A stretch of DNA of 64,000 nucleotides from Legionella cincinnatiensis (GCF_900452415.1 NZ_UGNX01000001.1:2108001-2172000); one strand, 5' to 3'. Numbered from the stretch's first letter, positions 39,341 to 47,640 are shown. Made by a program: numbers and translations. Notes: generated by a model not told the origin, from the letters alone.

Positions 39341-40652
39341 GTCCTTTCACCTCAGTCACTCTTTCAAGATACATTGCACCACCCTGTCCTCCACCAATAC
39401 AAATAGAGGCCATACCTCGCGACTCATTTCTTTGCTCTAATGATTTTAATACATGTAATACAATTCTAGCCCCACTTGCACCGATTGGATGTCCAGCCGC
39501 GATTGCTCCACCTTCACGATTTAATTTGTCTAATGTAGGCCCACCCCAAGCTTTCTCTAAACCTAATTGAGTACGACAATAATCATCATTGTTCCAAGCC
39601 GCAATACATCCAAGAACTTGGGCAGCAAATGCTTCATTAATTTCCCAACAATCCATATCATTCGGTTTTAATTTTTGTCTTTGTAAGATTGGCGTTGCCG
39701 CATGCACTGGACCAAGCCCCATTTGGGAAGGATCAAGAGCAGACCACTGTGAATCTACAATTCTTCCAATAACGGGCAAACCATATTTTTTCACTGCATC
39801 AGCGCTAGCAAGTAATAACAAACATGCCCCATCAGTTATTTGGGAACTATTGCCTGCAGTTACCATCCCGTATTTTTTATCAAAAAAAGGTTTTAGTTTT
39901 GCTAGTTTTTCTACTGTCGAATCCGCTCTTAATCCATCGTCTTGGGCATAAACACGCCCTTTATAATCAATAATAGGCGATACTTCTATCATTTTGCTTT
40001 CATTATATGCTTGAGCTAATCTGATATGGCTCTGACAAGCAAATTCATCCATTTGCTCACGATTGATATTGAATCGATAAGCTACTTTTTCAGCGGTTTG
40101 CCCCATGTTCATTCCAACAATAGGATCTGTAAGTCCACGAAGTAATGCAATAACAGGAGCAAGAAATGAAGGTCTAAATTGAGTTACAAGACCTAATTTT
40201 TGGCCAATACTTTTGGAAGCGTACCAACTTGCCAACCAAGAGGCCATTTTTTGATTAAATAATAAAGGAGCATGACTCATCGCATCCGTTCCACCAGCAA
40301 GAATTAAGTTACTGCGACCGCTAGCAATTTGCATTGCGGCATTATCTAAAGCTTGCATCCCAGAAGCACAGTTCCTCATTACAGTAAACGCAGGAACTTT
40401 CTCACCGCAACCCAAACGCAAGGCAATTACGCGAGCAATATTGGCCTCATCAGGCCCAGGCATGGCACTGCCAATAATTACCTCATCCAGTTCTGTTGGA
40501 GAAAACGGCTGCCGATTTAATAATGTTATACCTGCAGCTACAGCCAAATCTGATCCAGAAAAAGGACCTATTCCTTTGGCTTTAAGAAATGGCGTTCGAT
40601 TTCCATCAACAACATAAACATTCCGACCATTTAAATTTGACTGCTGTTTCAT
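39333..40652 (-). CDS. fadA: Acetyl-CoA acyltransferase (thiolase), beta subunit of fatty-acid oxidation
   Basis: 439-residue thiolase. The nucleophile Cys is in MRNCASGMQALDNA near residue 93, the His in GHPIGASGARI near 393 and the second Cys in CIGGGQGGA near 423. The length and N-terminus are nearer the FadI type than the short FadA, so the symbol is by position next to the alpha subunit. First gene of the pair. Confidence 0.9.
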   Translation of the reverse strand: MKQQSNLNGRNVYVVDGNRTPFLKAKGIGPFSGSDLAVAAGITLLNRQPFSPTELDEVIIGSAMPGPDEANIARVIALRLGCGEKVPAFTVMRNCASGMQALDNAAMQIASGRSNLILAGGTDAMSHAPLLFNQKMASWLASWYASKSIGQKLGLVTQFRPSFLAPVIALLRGLTDPIVGMNMGQTAEKVAYRFNINREQMDEFACQSHIRLAQAYNESKMIEVSPIIDYKGRVYAQDDGLRADSTVEKLAKLKPFFDKKYGMVTAGNSSQITDGACLLLLASADAVKKYGLPVIGRIVDSQWSALDPSQMGLGPVHAATPILQRQKLKPNDMDCWEINEAFAAQVLGCIAAWNNDDYCRTQLGLEKAWGGPTLDKLNREGGAIAAGHPIGASGARIVLHVLKSLEQRNESRGMASICIGGGQGGAMYLERVTEVKGHE

Positions 40653-41049
40653 TGATCCTCCTTATTTATCTGCATTCATGTCACGGCAATCACATTTATC
40701 ATCTTCTTAAAAGCAGGCATGACACGAGAAATATTTTCTTAATTCAATATTAACCCGATTTATAAATGTTAAAGAGTAGCAGTAAACATGAAAATTTGGA
40801 AATTTTATAAAACATCCAATAAAAAATAAATGACACTAACTATTTGAATAAAAAAGAACTCTGCACACCAATATTAGCACAACCTGACCCATCATGATTC
40901 ACCGCGCTTTGCACATGATAATTTATACAGCAAATTGATTTTATTGAGAGCTTCATATAACGCTGTGAGCCCCCACACCAAAATGAGCTTTAGAGGATAA
41001 TCTCATTTAATATAAAAAGGATTTCTATGATTTTTATGCCAAACGTTAA
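40653..41049. other. Gap upstream of fadA
   Basis: A 397-base AT-rich gap. It must hold the fadBA promoter near its left end. Near its right end an AAATGAG/CTCATTT inverted repeat (about 40,981-41,009) could be a hairpin ending the unknown gene at 41050-42003. Otherwise nothing is seen. Confidence 0.4.
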
Positions 41050-42003
41050 TTAGATTTGACAAATATGAGTTCGATACTTACTTTCTAAAAACTGTATTGT
41101 ATCAATGAGCTTATCCTTTGGGCTAATAATTTCAATCCCATATAATTTTTCAAGAATACTATCAACGTCTTTTAATTCTTTTTGCTTAATTTTTTCGACT
41201 ATTTCAGTAACATCTCGACCATGACCATATGTTGATGCTAAGCAACAAAAAAAGTGTATATTAAAATGAGATTTTGTTTTTTTTAGATATTCTTCAAGTT
41301 GCAAACATATTTCATGAATTACTAGAGGTAATAAGTCCTCTTCATTTTTTCTTAATTCGAAAATAAATTCATCAAACTTTTCATCTTTTTTTTCTAATGC
41401 TTCAAGAAAAAATAATAATTGAGAAACAAACTGATGCGGATCACTTGCCTCTGCTATTAACATACGAAATACAAGAATTAATTGGTCTACATTCACTGAT
41501 ACATTATGATCAAGATTCCAAAATACTTCATTTTCAATTCCGAGTAATATTTTTAAAAAAAATTTATTTGGCAGAGAAACAAACAACTTCTGAAAATCCC
41601 TGGATAATTGATCAGTATCTTTTAATGGAGTTTCTGTATAGATACCACTTATTAACTCGTTTACCTCATTTTGTATATCCATAGCTGTAAATATGACTTC
41701 ATCTTTGCATAAAGGAATAAAATCGCTGACCCTAACCACATAGTCATCCGCATACTTCACATGAAGAATAAGTAACCCCATACAGACTCTGGAAAATTCA
41801 GATAAAGAAACATCTCGATATTGATTGTTTTCTGCAAACAAATATAAGTCTTTGATAAAACCTAGGACCGCCATTAATTCAAATTCATAATCCCATTGTG
41901 TTTCTATTAAATTAATTAAATGAGTAATAAATTGCTCAGCCATTTTCTTATTTGACCTGCAAACTTTTTTAGCTTGATACTGTAAGATATCCGTATACCA
42001 CAT
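41050..42003 (-). CDS. Hypothetical helical protein
   Basis: I do not recognise it. 317 residues, soluble, rich in Leu, Glu, Lys and Phe, and predicted helical from its pattern; no signal peptide, membrane span or catalytic motif is evident. Codon use is very AT-rich. The start may be ATG 42003 or a second in-frame ATG at 41943 (MAEQFITHL). It stands alone between the fad genes and the tRNA pair. It could be a Legionella-specific effector, but nothing in the sequence shows that. Confidence 0.6.
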   Translation of the reverse strand: MWYTDILQYQAKKVCRSNKKMAEQFITHLINLIETQWDYEFELMAVLGFIKDLYLFAENNQYRDVSLSEFSRVCMGLLILHVKYADDYVVRVSDFIPLCKDEVIFTAMDIQNEVNELISGIYTETPLKDTDQLSRDFQKLFVSLPNKFFLKILLGIENEVFWNLDHNVSVNVDQLILVFRMLIAEASDPHQFVSQLLFFLEALEKKDEKFDEFIFELRKNEEDLLPLVIHEICLQLEEYLKKTKSHFNIHFFCCLASTYGHGRDVTEIVEKIKQKELKDVDSILEKLYGIEIISPKDKLIDTIQFLESKYRTHICQI

Positions 42004-42142
42004 AAGCGATTACAAAAGTTAATTTTATTTATGGTATTAACATAGTTTTTAGCCTATGGAAATATTCTGAAATTTTTATAAACACATTGATCTTTTTATT
42101 TTTATTTACCCAAATAAGATTTCAATTAATTTACAACGTATA

Positions 42143-42170
42143 TTGACGATATTAAAATACCTGATATACT
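42143..42170 (+). promoter_or_regulatory. Promoter of the tRNA pair
   Basis: TTGACG at 42143-42148 and TATACT at 42165-42170, 16 bases apart, are followed by GCGC. A GC-rich discriminator of this kind is typical of stringently controlled stable-RNA promoters. The first tRNA starts 16 bases further on. Confidence 0.8.
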
Positions 42171-42185
42171 GCGCAACCATTGATT

Positions 42186-42275
42186 GGAGAGATGGCCGAG
42201 TGGTCGAAGGCGCTCCCCTGCTAAGGGAGTATGGGAGAAATCCCATCGAGGGTTCGAATCCCTCTCTCTCCGCCA
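42186..42275 (+). tRNA. tRNA-Ser (anticodon GCU)
   Basis: A 90-base class II tRNA with acceptor GGAGAGA/TCTCTCC, long variable arm and encoded CCA. The anticodon loop CTGCTAA (stem CTCCC/GGGAG) gives GCU for Ser AGC/AGU. Confidence 0.97.
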
Positions 42276-42281
42276 ATCAAC

Positions 42282-42358
42282 GCGCCCGTAGCTCAGTTGG
42301 ATAGAGTATCTGGCTACGAACCAGGGGGTCGGAGGTTCGAATCCTTCCGGGCGCGCCA
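42282..42358 (+). tRNA. tRNA-Arg (anticodon ACG), likely integration site
   Basis: A 77-base tRNA with acceptor GCGCCCG/CGGGCGC, anticodon loop CTACGAA (ACG, inosine-modified to read CGU/CGC/CGA) and encoded CCA. It lies six bases after tRNA-Ser. The integrase gene begins about 90 bases downstream, so the 3' end of this tRNA is the probable left attachment site of the accessory region. Confidence 0.96.
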
Positions 42359-42391
42359 TTAAATCAAGTACTTACGTGTGTTTTACGAAGG

Positions 42392-42433
42392 TTGAAAAAA
42401 GGGTATGTAGCAAATTTGTAACACTTTTTTCAA
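42392..42433. terminator. Hairpin between tRNA-Arg and the integrase end
   Basis: A perfect 10-base inverted repeat, 42392-42401 (TTGAAAAAAG) with 42424-42433, and a 22-base loop; outer GAAG/CTTC bases can extend it. It is placed to end integrase transcription on the minus strand and may also form part of the attachment region. Confidence 0.55.
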
Positions 42434-42447
42434 GTTCTTCTGTAAAA

Positions 42448-43449
42448 CTAGTTACAAAACGTTACATGAAGCCCACTAATTCTGTTTGCAGCATCTCGTA
42501 AATGCTCCCCAGAAAGATGGGCATAACGTAACACCATTTCAAAACTAGACCATCCCCCTAATTGTTGCAACTCTTGGAGTGATGTTCCGTTTTGAACATG
42601 CCAACTGGCCCACGTGTGACGCAAGTCGTGCCAACGAAAATTTTCTATCCCTGCACGATCTAACGCCTTTCTCCAAGCTTTAGTATTACACTGTCGAATT
42701 TGTTTATCCTGATAAGTAAACACATAATCCGTATGTAAGGCTCGACGTCTTTTAAGAATAGCTAATGCATGAGCATTCAACGGAACCGGGATTGCTTTAT
42801 TAGCCTTCGCTTGATCAGGGTGAATCCACGCATGTCTCTTAATGAGGTCTACATCGTTCCACCTTAATCCAGTAACGTTCGAAGCACGCAATCCAGTAGA
42901 TAAGCTAAAGTCAGCCATATCTTTTAAATGCGAAGGCAATTCATTGAGTAAACGATTTGCTTCCTCTATGGTTAACCATCGGATGCGCTGTTTTTCAACA
43001 TGCCGCATACGCACTACTGGAACCTTATCAAGCCACTCCCATTCTATCTGAGCTTTACGTAATATAGCCCGCACTATTTCAAGCATACGATTAATCGTGG
43101 TTGGCGTTACTCCTGTATCCTCCTTCTTGATAGCCACTTCCTCAAGTATATCGCGAGTAATTTCCTGCAGCTGAAATCCTCTAAGATAAGGATCTAACCA
43201 ACGTAAATGCATGATATCGTCTTTCAAACTTCGTTTGTGCTCATTTTCCTTTAACCACCTAACAACAGCATCCTGCCAAGAATAAATACATTTACTCTCT
43301 AATTTTACCTGAGACCACAATTCTGCTTTGAATTTATCGTGGTATTCTTGTGCGGCTATTTTACTGGTAGTCCCAGTACTTCGCTGTATTCTTTGTCCAT
43401 TTTGGGAGATACTAATCCACCAAATGTTCTTTCTTTTGTAAAGCGCCAT
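42448..43449 (-). CDS. Tyrosine recombinase (integrase)
   Basis: 333-residue phage-type integrase that integrates and excises the element. The N-terminal arm-binding region is followed by a core-binding SAM-like domain (about 50-140) and the catalytic domain. The catalytic residues are visible: Arg188 in TGLRASN, His274 and Arg277 in HDLRHTW, Trp300 in GGW and Tyr309 in LRYAHL. It starts inside the small HTH gene (94-base overlap) and reads toward tRNA-Arg, the standard layout for tRNA-targeting integrases. Confidence 0.95.
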   Translation of the reverse strand: MALYKRKNIWWISISQNGQRIQRSTGTTSKIAAQEYHDKFKAELWSQVKLESKCIYSWQDAVVRWLKENEHKRSLKDDIMHLRWLDPYLRGFQLQEITRDILEEVAIKKEDTGVTPTTINRMLEIVRAILRKAQIEWEWLDKVPVVRMRHVEKQRIRWLTIEEANRLLNELPSHLKDMADFSLSTGLRASNVTGLRWNDVDLIKRHAWIHPDQAKANKAIPVPLNAHALAILKRRRALHTDYVFTYQDKQIRQCNTKAWRKALDRAGIENFRWHDLRHTWASWHVQNGTSLQELQQLGGWSSFEMVLRYAHLSGEHLRDAANRISGLHVTFCN

Positions 43450-43664
43450 TGACTTTTACTCCTATCCACAGCAGCGCCTTGCGATGTAACGGCATGAGCA
43501 TACTTTGACCGCATGTAGATCACAAGATCATTTTCAATAAAACGCCAGCTTCGACCAATTTTTACCCCAGGTAATTGGCCTTTAGCGGCTAACCTTCGAA
43601 CTGTTTCTTTATGAGCACCGAGAAATTCAGCTGCTTCTGTTATATTGAAGGTTTTCATGGTCAT
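43356..43664 (-). CDS. Excisionase-like helix-turn-helix protein
   Basis: 102 residues. The first 55 form a MerR/excisionase-type HTH: ITEAAEFLGAHKETVRRLAAKGQLPGVKIGRSWRF in short pieces, ending in DLVIYM. Such proteins bend DNA at att sites to favour excision and often control int. The C-terminal 31 residues are encoded over the start of the integrase gene (94 bases). Its start overlaps the gene upstream by four bases. Confidence 0.8.
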   Translation of the reverse strand: MTMKTFNITEAAEFLGAHKETVRRLAAKGQLPGVKIGRSWRFIENDLVIYMRSKYAHAVTSQGAAVDRSKSQWRFTKERTFGGLVSPKMDKEYSEVLGLPVK

Positions 43665-43930
43665 TCACTAAATTGCGTATTTGGGTCTTGGGATTTATCA
43701 AAATTGAGCTCAAGAATAATTTGATAAAGTTTAACGAGGTGTAACTCAAACTCTTCTAAATTAGCCGGAATTTGTCCATGAGAATAAATTAATTTAATTT
43801 GCTTTATAGAAGCATTTGACATAAGTGCAATGCTCTTTAACGTATAATTTGTTGAATCTAATAAATATTGGATCATTCCCTTATAAATAGATGCTTTTAC
43901 ATTATTATCCATGCTTTTATCCTTGCTCAA
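43661..43930 (-). CDS. Small hypothetical protein, HTH-like
   Basis: 89 residues with a helix-turn-helix-like stretch (YTLKSIALMSNASIKQIKLIY) in the middle. No family recognised. ATG 43930 or a second Met at residue 7 could start it. It overlaps the excisionase-like gene by four bases and so is part of the same unit; a regulatory role is likely. Confidence 0.6.
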   Translation of the reverse strand: MSKDKSMDNNVKASIYKGMIQYLLDSTNYTLKSIALMSNASIKQIKLIYSHGQIPANLEEFELHLVKLYQIILELNFDKSQDPNTQFSE

Positions 43931-44049
43931 AATTTAGAGTGCTCATGATAAATAACAAGAAATCAGATGACATGGGCAAAGTAGCTCTTGAAATGGTGTT
44001 TTAATTGTGATAACTATGGCGTTTTTTAGGGATAGCGTTACAAACTCAC

Positions 44050-44865
44050 ATGGATAAGAGCTTATTTTTAAATGATATTATTGCTTCAGAAGAAGTAAAT
44101 AAGGAAAATTATAAGTACTTATTAACCATCAAATACGAAAATGAAATCAGTGAAGCCTGTGTTGACCTACAAAAGACGTTAGGTGTTGAATATATTTCAA
44201 TTTGTTTAACACTTCCTAATAACCGTAAACAAATTATTTCAAATAATCCCGGTAACATTGCTATTCCCTATCAAATTAATGGCTTAGTACGATTGGATAA
44301 TGTTTTTGATATTGCAAGCTATGATCATCATGATTTTAATTTTTTCACTGCCAAACAGATTAAACACGATGCCTGCTCAAAAATATATGAGCAAATTATG
44401 AATGAACGATTTAATGTATATAACGCATTCGGATTTTATCGAGAATATGGTGGTTATAAATTAATGTGTGTGTTTGCAAGAAAAAGAGAGTCCGTTACAC
44501 CCAGACTAAATTTTTCAACGGAAAAATCAATGATGAACGTAGTTTGGAAATTCCTTAATCAAATACTACCCTATTACGAACAAGAAAACAGTGCGTTAAA
44601 ATACTCAAGAATTAGTCAGGATACTTCATTTAGAAAAAATTTTATATTCGGCCAATATAAATCAAAGTTACCCGAACTAAAAGATAGAGAGCGGGAATGT
44701 TTATTCTGGGCTCGATATGGTAAATCCACATCTGAAACTTCTGAAATTCTAGGTCTTAAGCGGTCAACAGTAAAAAATTATCTTGAAGGTGTTCGAGAAA
44801 AATTCCAAGTTAGCAGTGTTCAAGAAGCAATAACGTTGGCACTACAAAACCAAATCATCTCATGA
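44050..44865 (+). CDS. LuxR-family transcriptional regulator
   Basis: 271 residues. The C-terminal 65 form a LuxR HTH (LKDRERECLFWARYGKSTSETSEILGLKRSTVKNY in short pieces). The N-terminal 190 could be an autoinducer-binding-like sensor domain, with several aromatics but no clear AHL signature. There is no luxI in the window, so it may be a solo receptor. It is divergent from the integrase unit and six bases ahead of an MFS transporter gene, which it probably controls. Confidence 0.8.
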   Translation: MDKSLFLNDIIASEEVNKENYKYLLTIKYENEISEACVDLQKTLGVEYISICLTLPNNRKQIISNNPGNIAIPYQINGLVRLDNVFDIASYDHHDFNFFTAKQIKHDACSKIYEQIMNERFNVYNAFGFYREYGGYKLMCVFARKRESVTPRLNFSTEKSMMNVVWKFLNQILPYYEQENSALKYSRISQDTSFRKNFIFGQYKSKLPELKDRERECLFWARYGKSTSETSEILGLKRSTVKNYLEGVREKFQVSSVQEAITLALQNQIIS

Positions 44866-44871
44866 GTATAT

Positions 44872-46125
44872 ATGAAAAATAAAAAGAAACGAGTCATTGT
44901 TGCATCAATAGGAACGTTCCTAGAATGGGCTGAGTTTACTTATTTCGCTTATATAGCAAATATTATTGCTGCTTTGTTTTTTCCAGAACTAGGTAGTCGT
45001 CTAGGGTTGATTGCAACATTTTCTGTTTTTGCAGTTGGTTATTTTTTTCGTCCCTTAGGCTCTCTTTATTTCGGATATTTAGGTGATAAACTGGGACGAC
45101 GTCTTGCGTTGCAAGCATCGATTATGCTTATGGGCATTTCCTCCCTATTGATAGGTTGCCTTCCTACTTACAGTACCATTGGAATCCTAGCGCCAATTTT
45201 ATTAGTTCTATTTCGCTGTACCCAGGGTTTTGCTGTCTCAGGTGAATTTAATGGCAGTGCCATCTACTTAATTGAACATGATCTAGAAAAACCCTGTCAG
45301 GCAGGAAGCTGGACAGGATTTGCTTCCGCATTAGGCATGATGTTTGGCGGACTGATGGCTACTTTGATTTCATTCCATCAGATGCCAGTGTGGGCTTGGC
45401 GCATTCCCTTTCTATTAGGAACTTTTTCCTGCTTCTGTGCTTTGTATTTTCGAAGAAACTTAAGCGAGTCACCTGCCTTTTTGGCAATGACAAAGGAAAG
45501 GTCAACAAACCCCCTAAAAATTTTATTTAAAAATTACAAAAATAAATTACTCAAAGCCGCTTTACTCGTAGCTGCCTTAAGTATTTATATCTACATTATG
45601 AATGTCTTTTATGCTACTCATTTAGCAAAATACACTACATTGCAGGCCACAGAAACAAAGCTCATTGTAACCTTCGCGCAAGGACTTGTTGCACTATTTA
45701 TCTTTTCAATAGGTATTCTCGCGGACCAAGTTAAGGAGCAACGTCTTATTGCAATAGGTTTAATAGGATATTTTATAGCTGCTCCTACAGCTTATTTAGT
45801 CCCTCAAACCAATTCATTTATTTTGATTTTGTTAGCACAGATTCCATATGCTTTATGTAATGCTTTGGTCGGTATACCTATATTTAAGCTATTAAATGAT
45901 TTTTTTCCAACACATATAAGATATAGCGGTGTTTCTATTGCATGGGGAGTGAGTACAGCTATTTTTGGTGGAACAGCACCCTTGGTTGCTGTTTATTTGC
46001 AAAACATATTCCAACTGTCCTATGCGCCTATATTTTATATACTTTTATTCGCTGCAATTGCCTTACTTGTTTTGCAAAATGAAAAGAGATATAAGGTAAC
46101 TTCGATAAAATTAGAGCTTAGATAA
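44872..46125 (+). CDS. MFS transporter, metabolite-proton symporter (ProP/KgtP-like)
   Basis: 417 residues with about 12 membrane helices. The motif GYLGDKLGRRLAL after helix 2 and the RCTQGFAVSGEFNGSAIYLIEH stretch, in pieces, match the MHS subfamily, which takes up proline/betaine, dicarboxylates or similar small solutes. The substrate is not known. It starts six bases after the LuxR-type gene; the methyltransferase follows after six. Confidence 0.85.
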   Translation: MKNKKKRVIVASIGTFLEWAEFTYFAYIANIIAALFFPELGSRLGLIATFSVFAVGYFFRPLGSLYFGYLGDKLGRRLALQASIMLMGISSLLIGCLPTYSTIGILAPILLVLFRCTQGFAVSGEFNGSAIYLIEHDLEKPCQAGSWTGFASALGMMFGGLMATLISFHQMPVWAWRIPFLLGTFSCFCALYFRRNLSESPAFLAMTKERSTNPLKILFKNYKNKLLKAALLVAALSIYIYIMNVFYATHLAKYTTLQATETKLIVTFAQGLVALFIFSIGILADQVKEQRLIAIGLIGYFIAAPTAYLVPQTNSFILILLAQIPYALCNALVGIPIFKLLNDFFPTHIRYSGVSIAWGVSTAIFGGTAPLVAVYLQNIFQLSYAPIFYILLFAAIALLVLQNEKRYKVTSIKLELR

Positions 46126-46131
46126 CTGAAT

Positions 46132-46917
46132 ATGATCATTAATGAACCTAAGGTTTTGTGGGATCCAGAACACTATTTTAAACATTCAGCAACTCAATTT
46201 GGACATGCAACAGGATTGTTAAAGAACTATCATTTTAAAGGTGATGAATCCATTTTGGATGTTGGTTGTGGCGATGGTAAAATTACTGCAGCAATCGCAA
46301 ACCTTGTCCCAAATGGTAAAGTTATAGGTTTAGATAAAGATATTACAACTATTAAGTTTGCCCAAGCAAAGTTCCAACCCACTAATCACCATAATCTCAG
46401 TTTTTTGCATGGTGATGTCACACAAATAAGCGAACTTGGTAAGTTTGATCTTATCGTTTCCTTCAGTTGTCTGCATTTCGTAAAAGATCAATACACTGCA
46501 TTAATAAATATTAGAAACAATTTAAAAGAAAACGGCCATATTATGTTAATGTTGTATAGAAAATGCAAAGCCCAATGGGATGCACTAAACAAAACTTCAG
46601 CCAATAAAAAATGGTACCATTATTTTGAAAACTACGATCCAGGCTATTATGAGTACCAACCAGTCCCCTATCAACAGTTATTAAATAAATCTGGTTTAGG
46701 AAAATTTAAAGCCGAATTTACTGTAGAAGAACAGATCAGCTATGAGAATCTGACCACATTTGCTAATTTTATAAAAGGTTGGTTACCACATCTTAATATT
46801 CTTCCTCAAGAATACCATGATGAATTTTTATCATTATTTATTACTGATTATTTGAGTAATTTAAATACTTCAATTAATAAGATTACTATTCCTTTCGTAA
46901 GATTGGTTATAAATTAG
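46132..46917 (+). CDS. SAM-dependent methyltransferase (class I)
   Basis: 261 residues with the SAM-binding motif I ILDVGCGDGKIT near residue 38, the acidic GLDKD end of strand 2 near 63, and a core of about 150 residues, followed by an unassigned C-terminal part. It resembles small-molecule methyltransferases of the juvenile-hormone/trans-aconitate type. Third gene of a LuxR-MFS-methyltransferase run with six-base gaps. Confidence 0.8.
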   Translation: MIINEPKVLWDPEHYFKHSATQFGHATGLLKNYHFKGDESILDVGCGDGKITAAIANLVPNGKVIGLDKDITTIKFAQAKFQPTNHHNLSFLHGDVTQISELGKFDLIVSFSCLHFVKDQYTALINIRNNLKENGHIMLMLYRKCKAQWDALNKTSANKKWYHYFENYDPGYYEYQPVPYQQLLNKSGLGKFKAEFTVEEQISYENLTTFANFIKGWLPHLNILPQEYHDEFLSLFITDYLSNLNTSINKITIPFVRLVIN

Positions 46918-46995
46918 ATTTTTTTATTAAAAACAATTATTCTATTCTTACTTTAATTTATGATTTATTTTGAACGATTGTATTTTGAAATATAA

Positions 46996-47039
46996 TGGGG
47001 TGCTAGTGGTCGAAGGTTCAAATCCTTCCGTCCCGACCA
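46996..47039 (+). other. 3' portion of a tRNA-Pro(GGG) gene, probable attachment-site remnant
   Basis: 44 bases starting in the anticodon loop TGGGGTG and running through a 5-bp T-stem (GAAGG/CCTTC, TTCAAAT loop) to an acceptor strand CGTCCCG, discriminator A and CCA. No 5' half precedes it. The acceptor does not match tRNA-Arg, so this is not the displaced end of the tRNA at 42282. Such 3' ends mark the distal junction of elements that insert in tRNA genes; tRNA-Pro is a known target of Legionella ICEs. Confidence 0.8.
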
Positions 47040-47047
47040 AGCCCAGT

Positions 47048-47069
47048 AAGGGTTTTATGAAAACCCCTT
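47048..47069 (+). terminator. Hairpin just after the tRNA-Pro remnant
   Basis: GGGTTTT at 47050-47056 pairs with AAAACCC at 47060-47066 (3-base loop). This is what a tRNA terminator looks like and suggests that the DNA to the right of the remnant came along with the original tRNA-Pro downstream region or the element's own end. Confidence 0.6.
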
Positions 47070-47077
47070 CAGAAATA

Positions 47078-47116
47078 TTTGGTACCAGTTTTGGTACCGA
47101 TTGCAAAATGGTACCA
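47078..47116. repeat. Three closely spaced GGTACC repeats
   Basis: GGTACC occurs at 47081-47086, 47093-47098 and 47110-47115, each preceded by T or A runs. Such palindromic repeats directly beside a tRNA 3' end are plausible integrase or excisionase arm sites; the role is not shown. Confidence 0.45.
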
Positions 47117-47200
47117 TAAACCAATCGTGAAAACTCTGGTTGGATTAGGGAAAACTACATTTTATAAATATATAAATCAGTAAGAATTTGGCAAAGTGTC

Positions 47201-47229
47201 TTGCAAATTCTAAAAAAATGAACTATACT
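47201..47229 (+). promoter_or_regulatory. Sigma-70 promoter of the cold-shock-like gene
   Basis: TTGCAA at 47201-47206 and TATACT at 47224-47229 with an ideal 17-base spacer, about 115 bases before the chosen start codon. Confidence 0.7.
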
Positions 47230-47344
47230 GTAAGGTGATTTTTTAGATTGTATTTATGGCATTATATAATTTAATGAAAATTATAGCCTAGTGGATTCCA
47301 AAATACAAGAAAAAAATCAAATTTCTAAATTTTGGGAGATGCTT

Positions 47345-47605
47345 ATGCTAAAGAAAAAAGGTGTAGTTGAACGAAGTTTTATAGGGAAATCCGGTGGAGA
47401 TCCATATGCTTTTATAATAAGAGGAGAAGATAATCAAACATATTTCACTCATTTGGGGGATTTAGTTCAGAACGAAAACAAGCTTTATAAAGACCTAAAT
47501 ATGCCTACAGAGTTTTTACAAGAAGGAGATTTGGTTGAATTTGATTGCTTCACGCCCAGTACTCATCTTTTGGCAATTCATGTTAAGAAAAAAGATAAAA
47601 ATTAA
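47345..47605 (+). CDS. Small OB-fold protein, divergent cold-shock-like
   Basis: 86 residues from ATG 47345, which has a ribosome site GGGAG six bases before; the frame stays open upstream to a GTG at 47291. The order KKGVVERSF, YAFI, EDNQTYFTHLGDL, LQEGDLVEFD and LLAIHVKK follows the beta strands of a cold-shock domain (GxVKWF, GYGFI, DVFVH, EGQxVEF). The RNP-1 aromatic motif is altered, so nucleic-acid binding is plausible but unproven. It has its own promoter and terminator, and so is separate from the TIR gene. Confidence 0.65.
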   Translation: MLKKKGVVERSFIGKSGGDPYAFIIRGEDNQTYFTHLGDLVQNENKLYKDLNMPTEFLQEGDLVEFDCFTPSTHLLAIHVKKKDKN

Positions 47606-47614
47606 CACATTAAT

Positions 47615-47640
47615 AAGCCTACTCCGGTAGGCTTGTTATT
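47615..47640 (+). terminator. Intrinsic terminator after the cold-shock-like gene
   Basis: Perfect stem AAGCCTAC/GTAGGCTT (47615-47622 with 47627-47634), four-base loop, T-rich tail. It lies ten bases after the stop codon. Confidence 0.88.

Noticed and set aside
42126..42359. Minus-strand frame of 77 codons (MARPEGFEPPTPWF...)
   Set aside because: It is the antisense of the two tRNA genes, a common false gene.
46981..47039. Complete tRNA-Pro gene
   Set aside because: No D-arm or 5' acceptor strand precedes the anticodon loop; only the 3' portion is present.
46996..47039. Displaced 3' end of the tRNA-Arg at 42282
   Set aside because: The acceptor strand CGTCCCG differs from CGGGCGC of tRNA-Arg and the anticodon loop is that of tRNA-Pro; only the T-arm is nearly the same.
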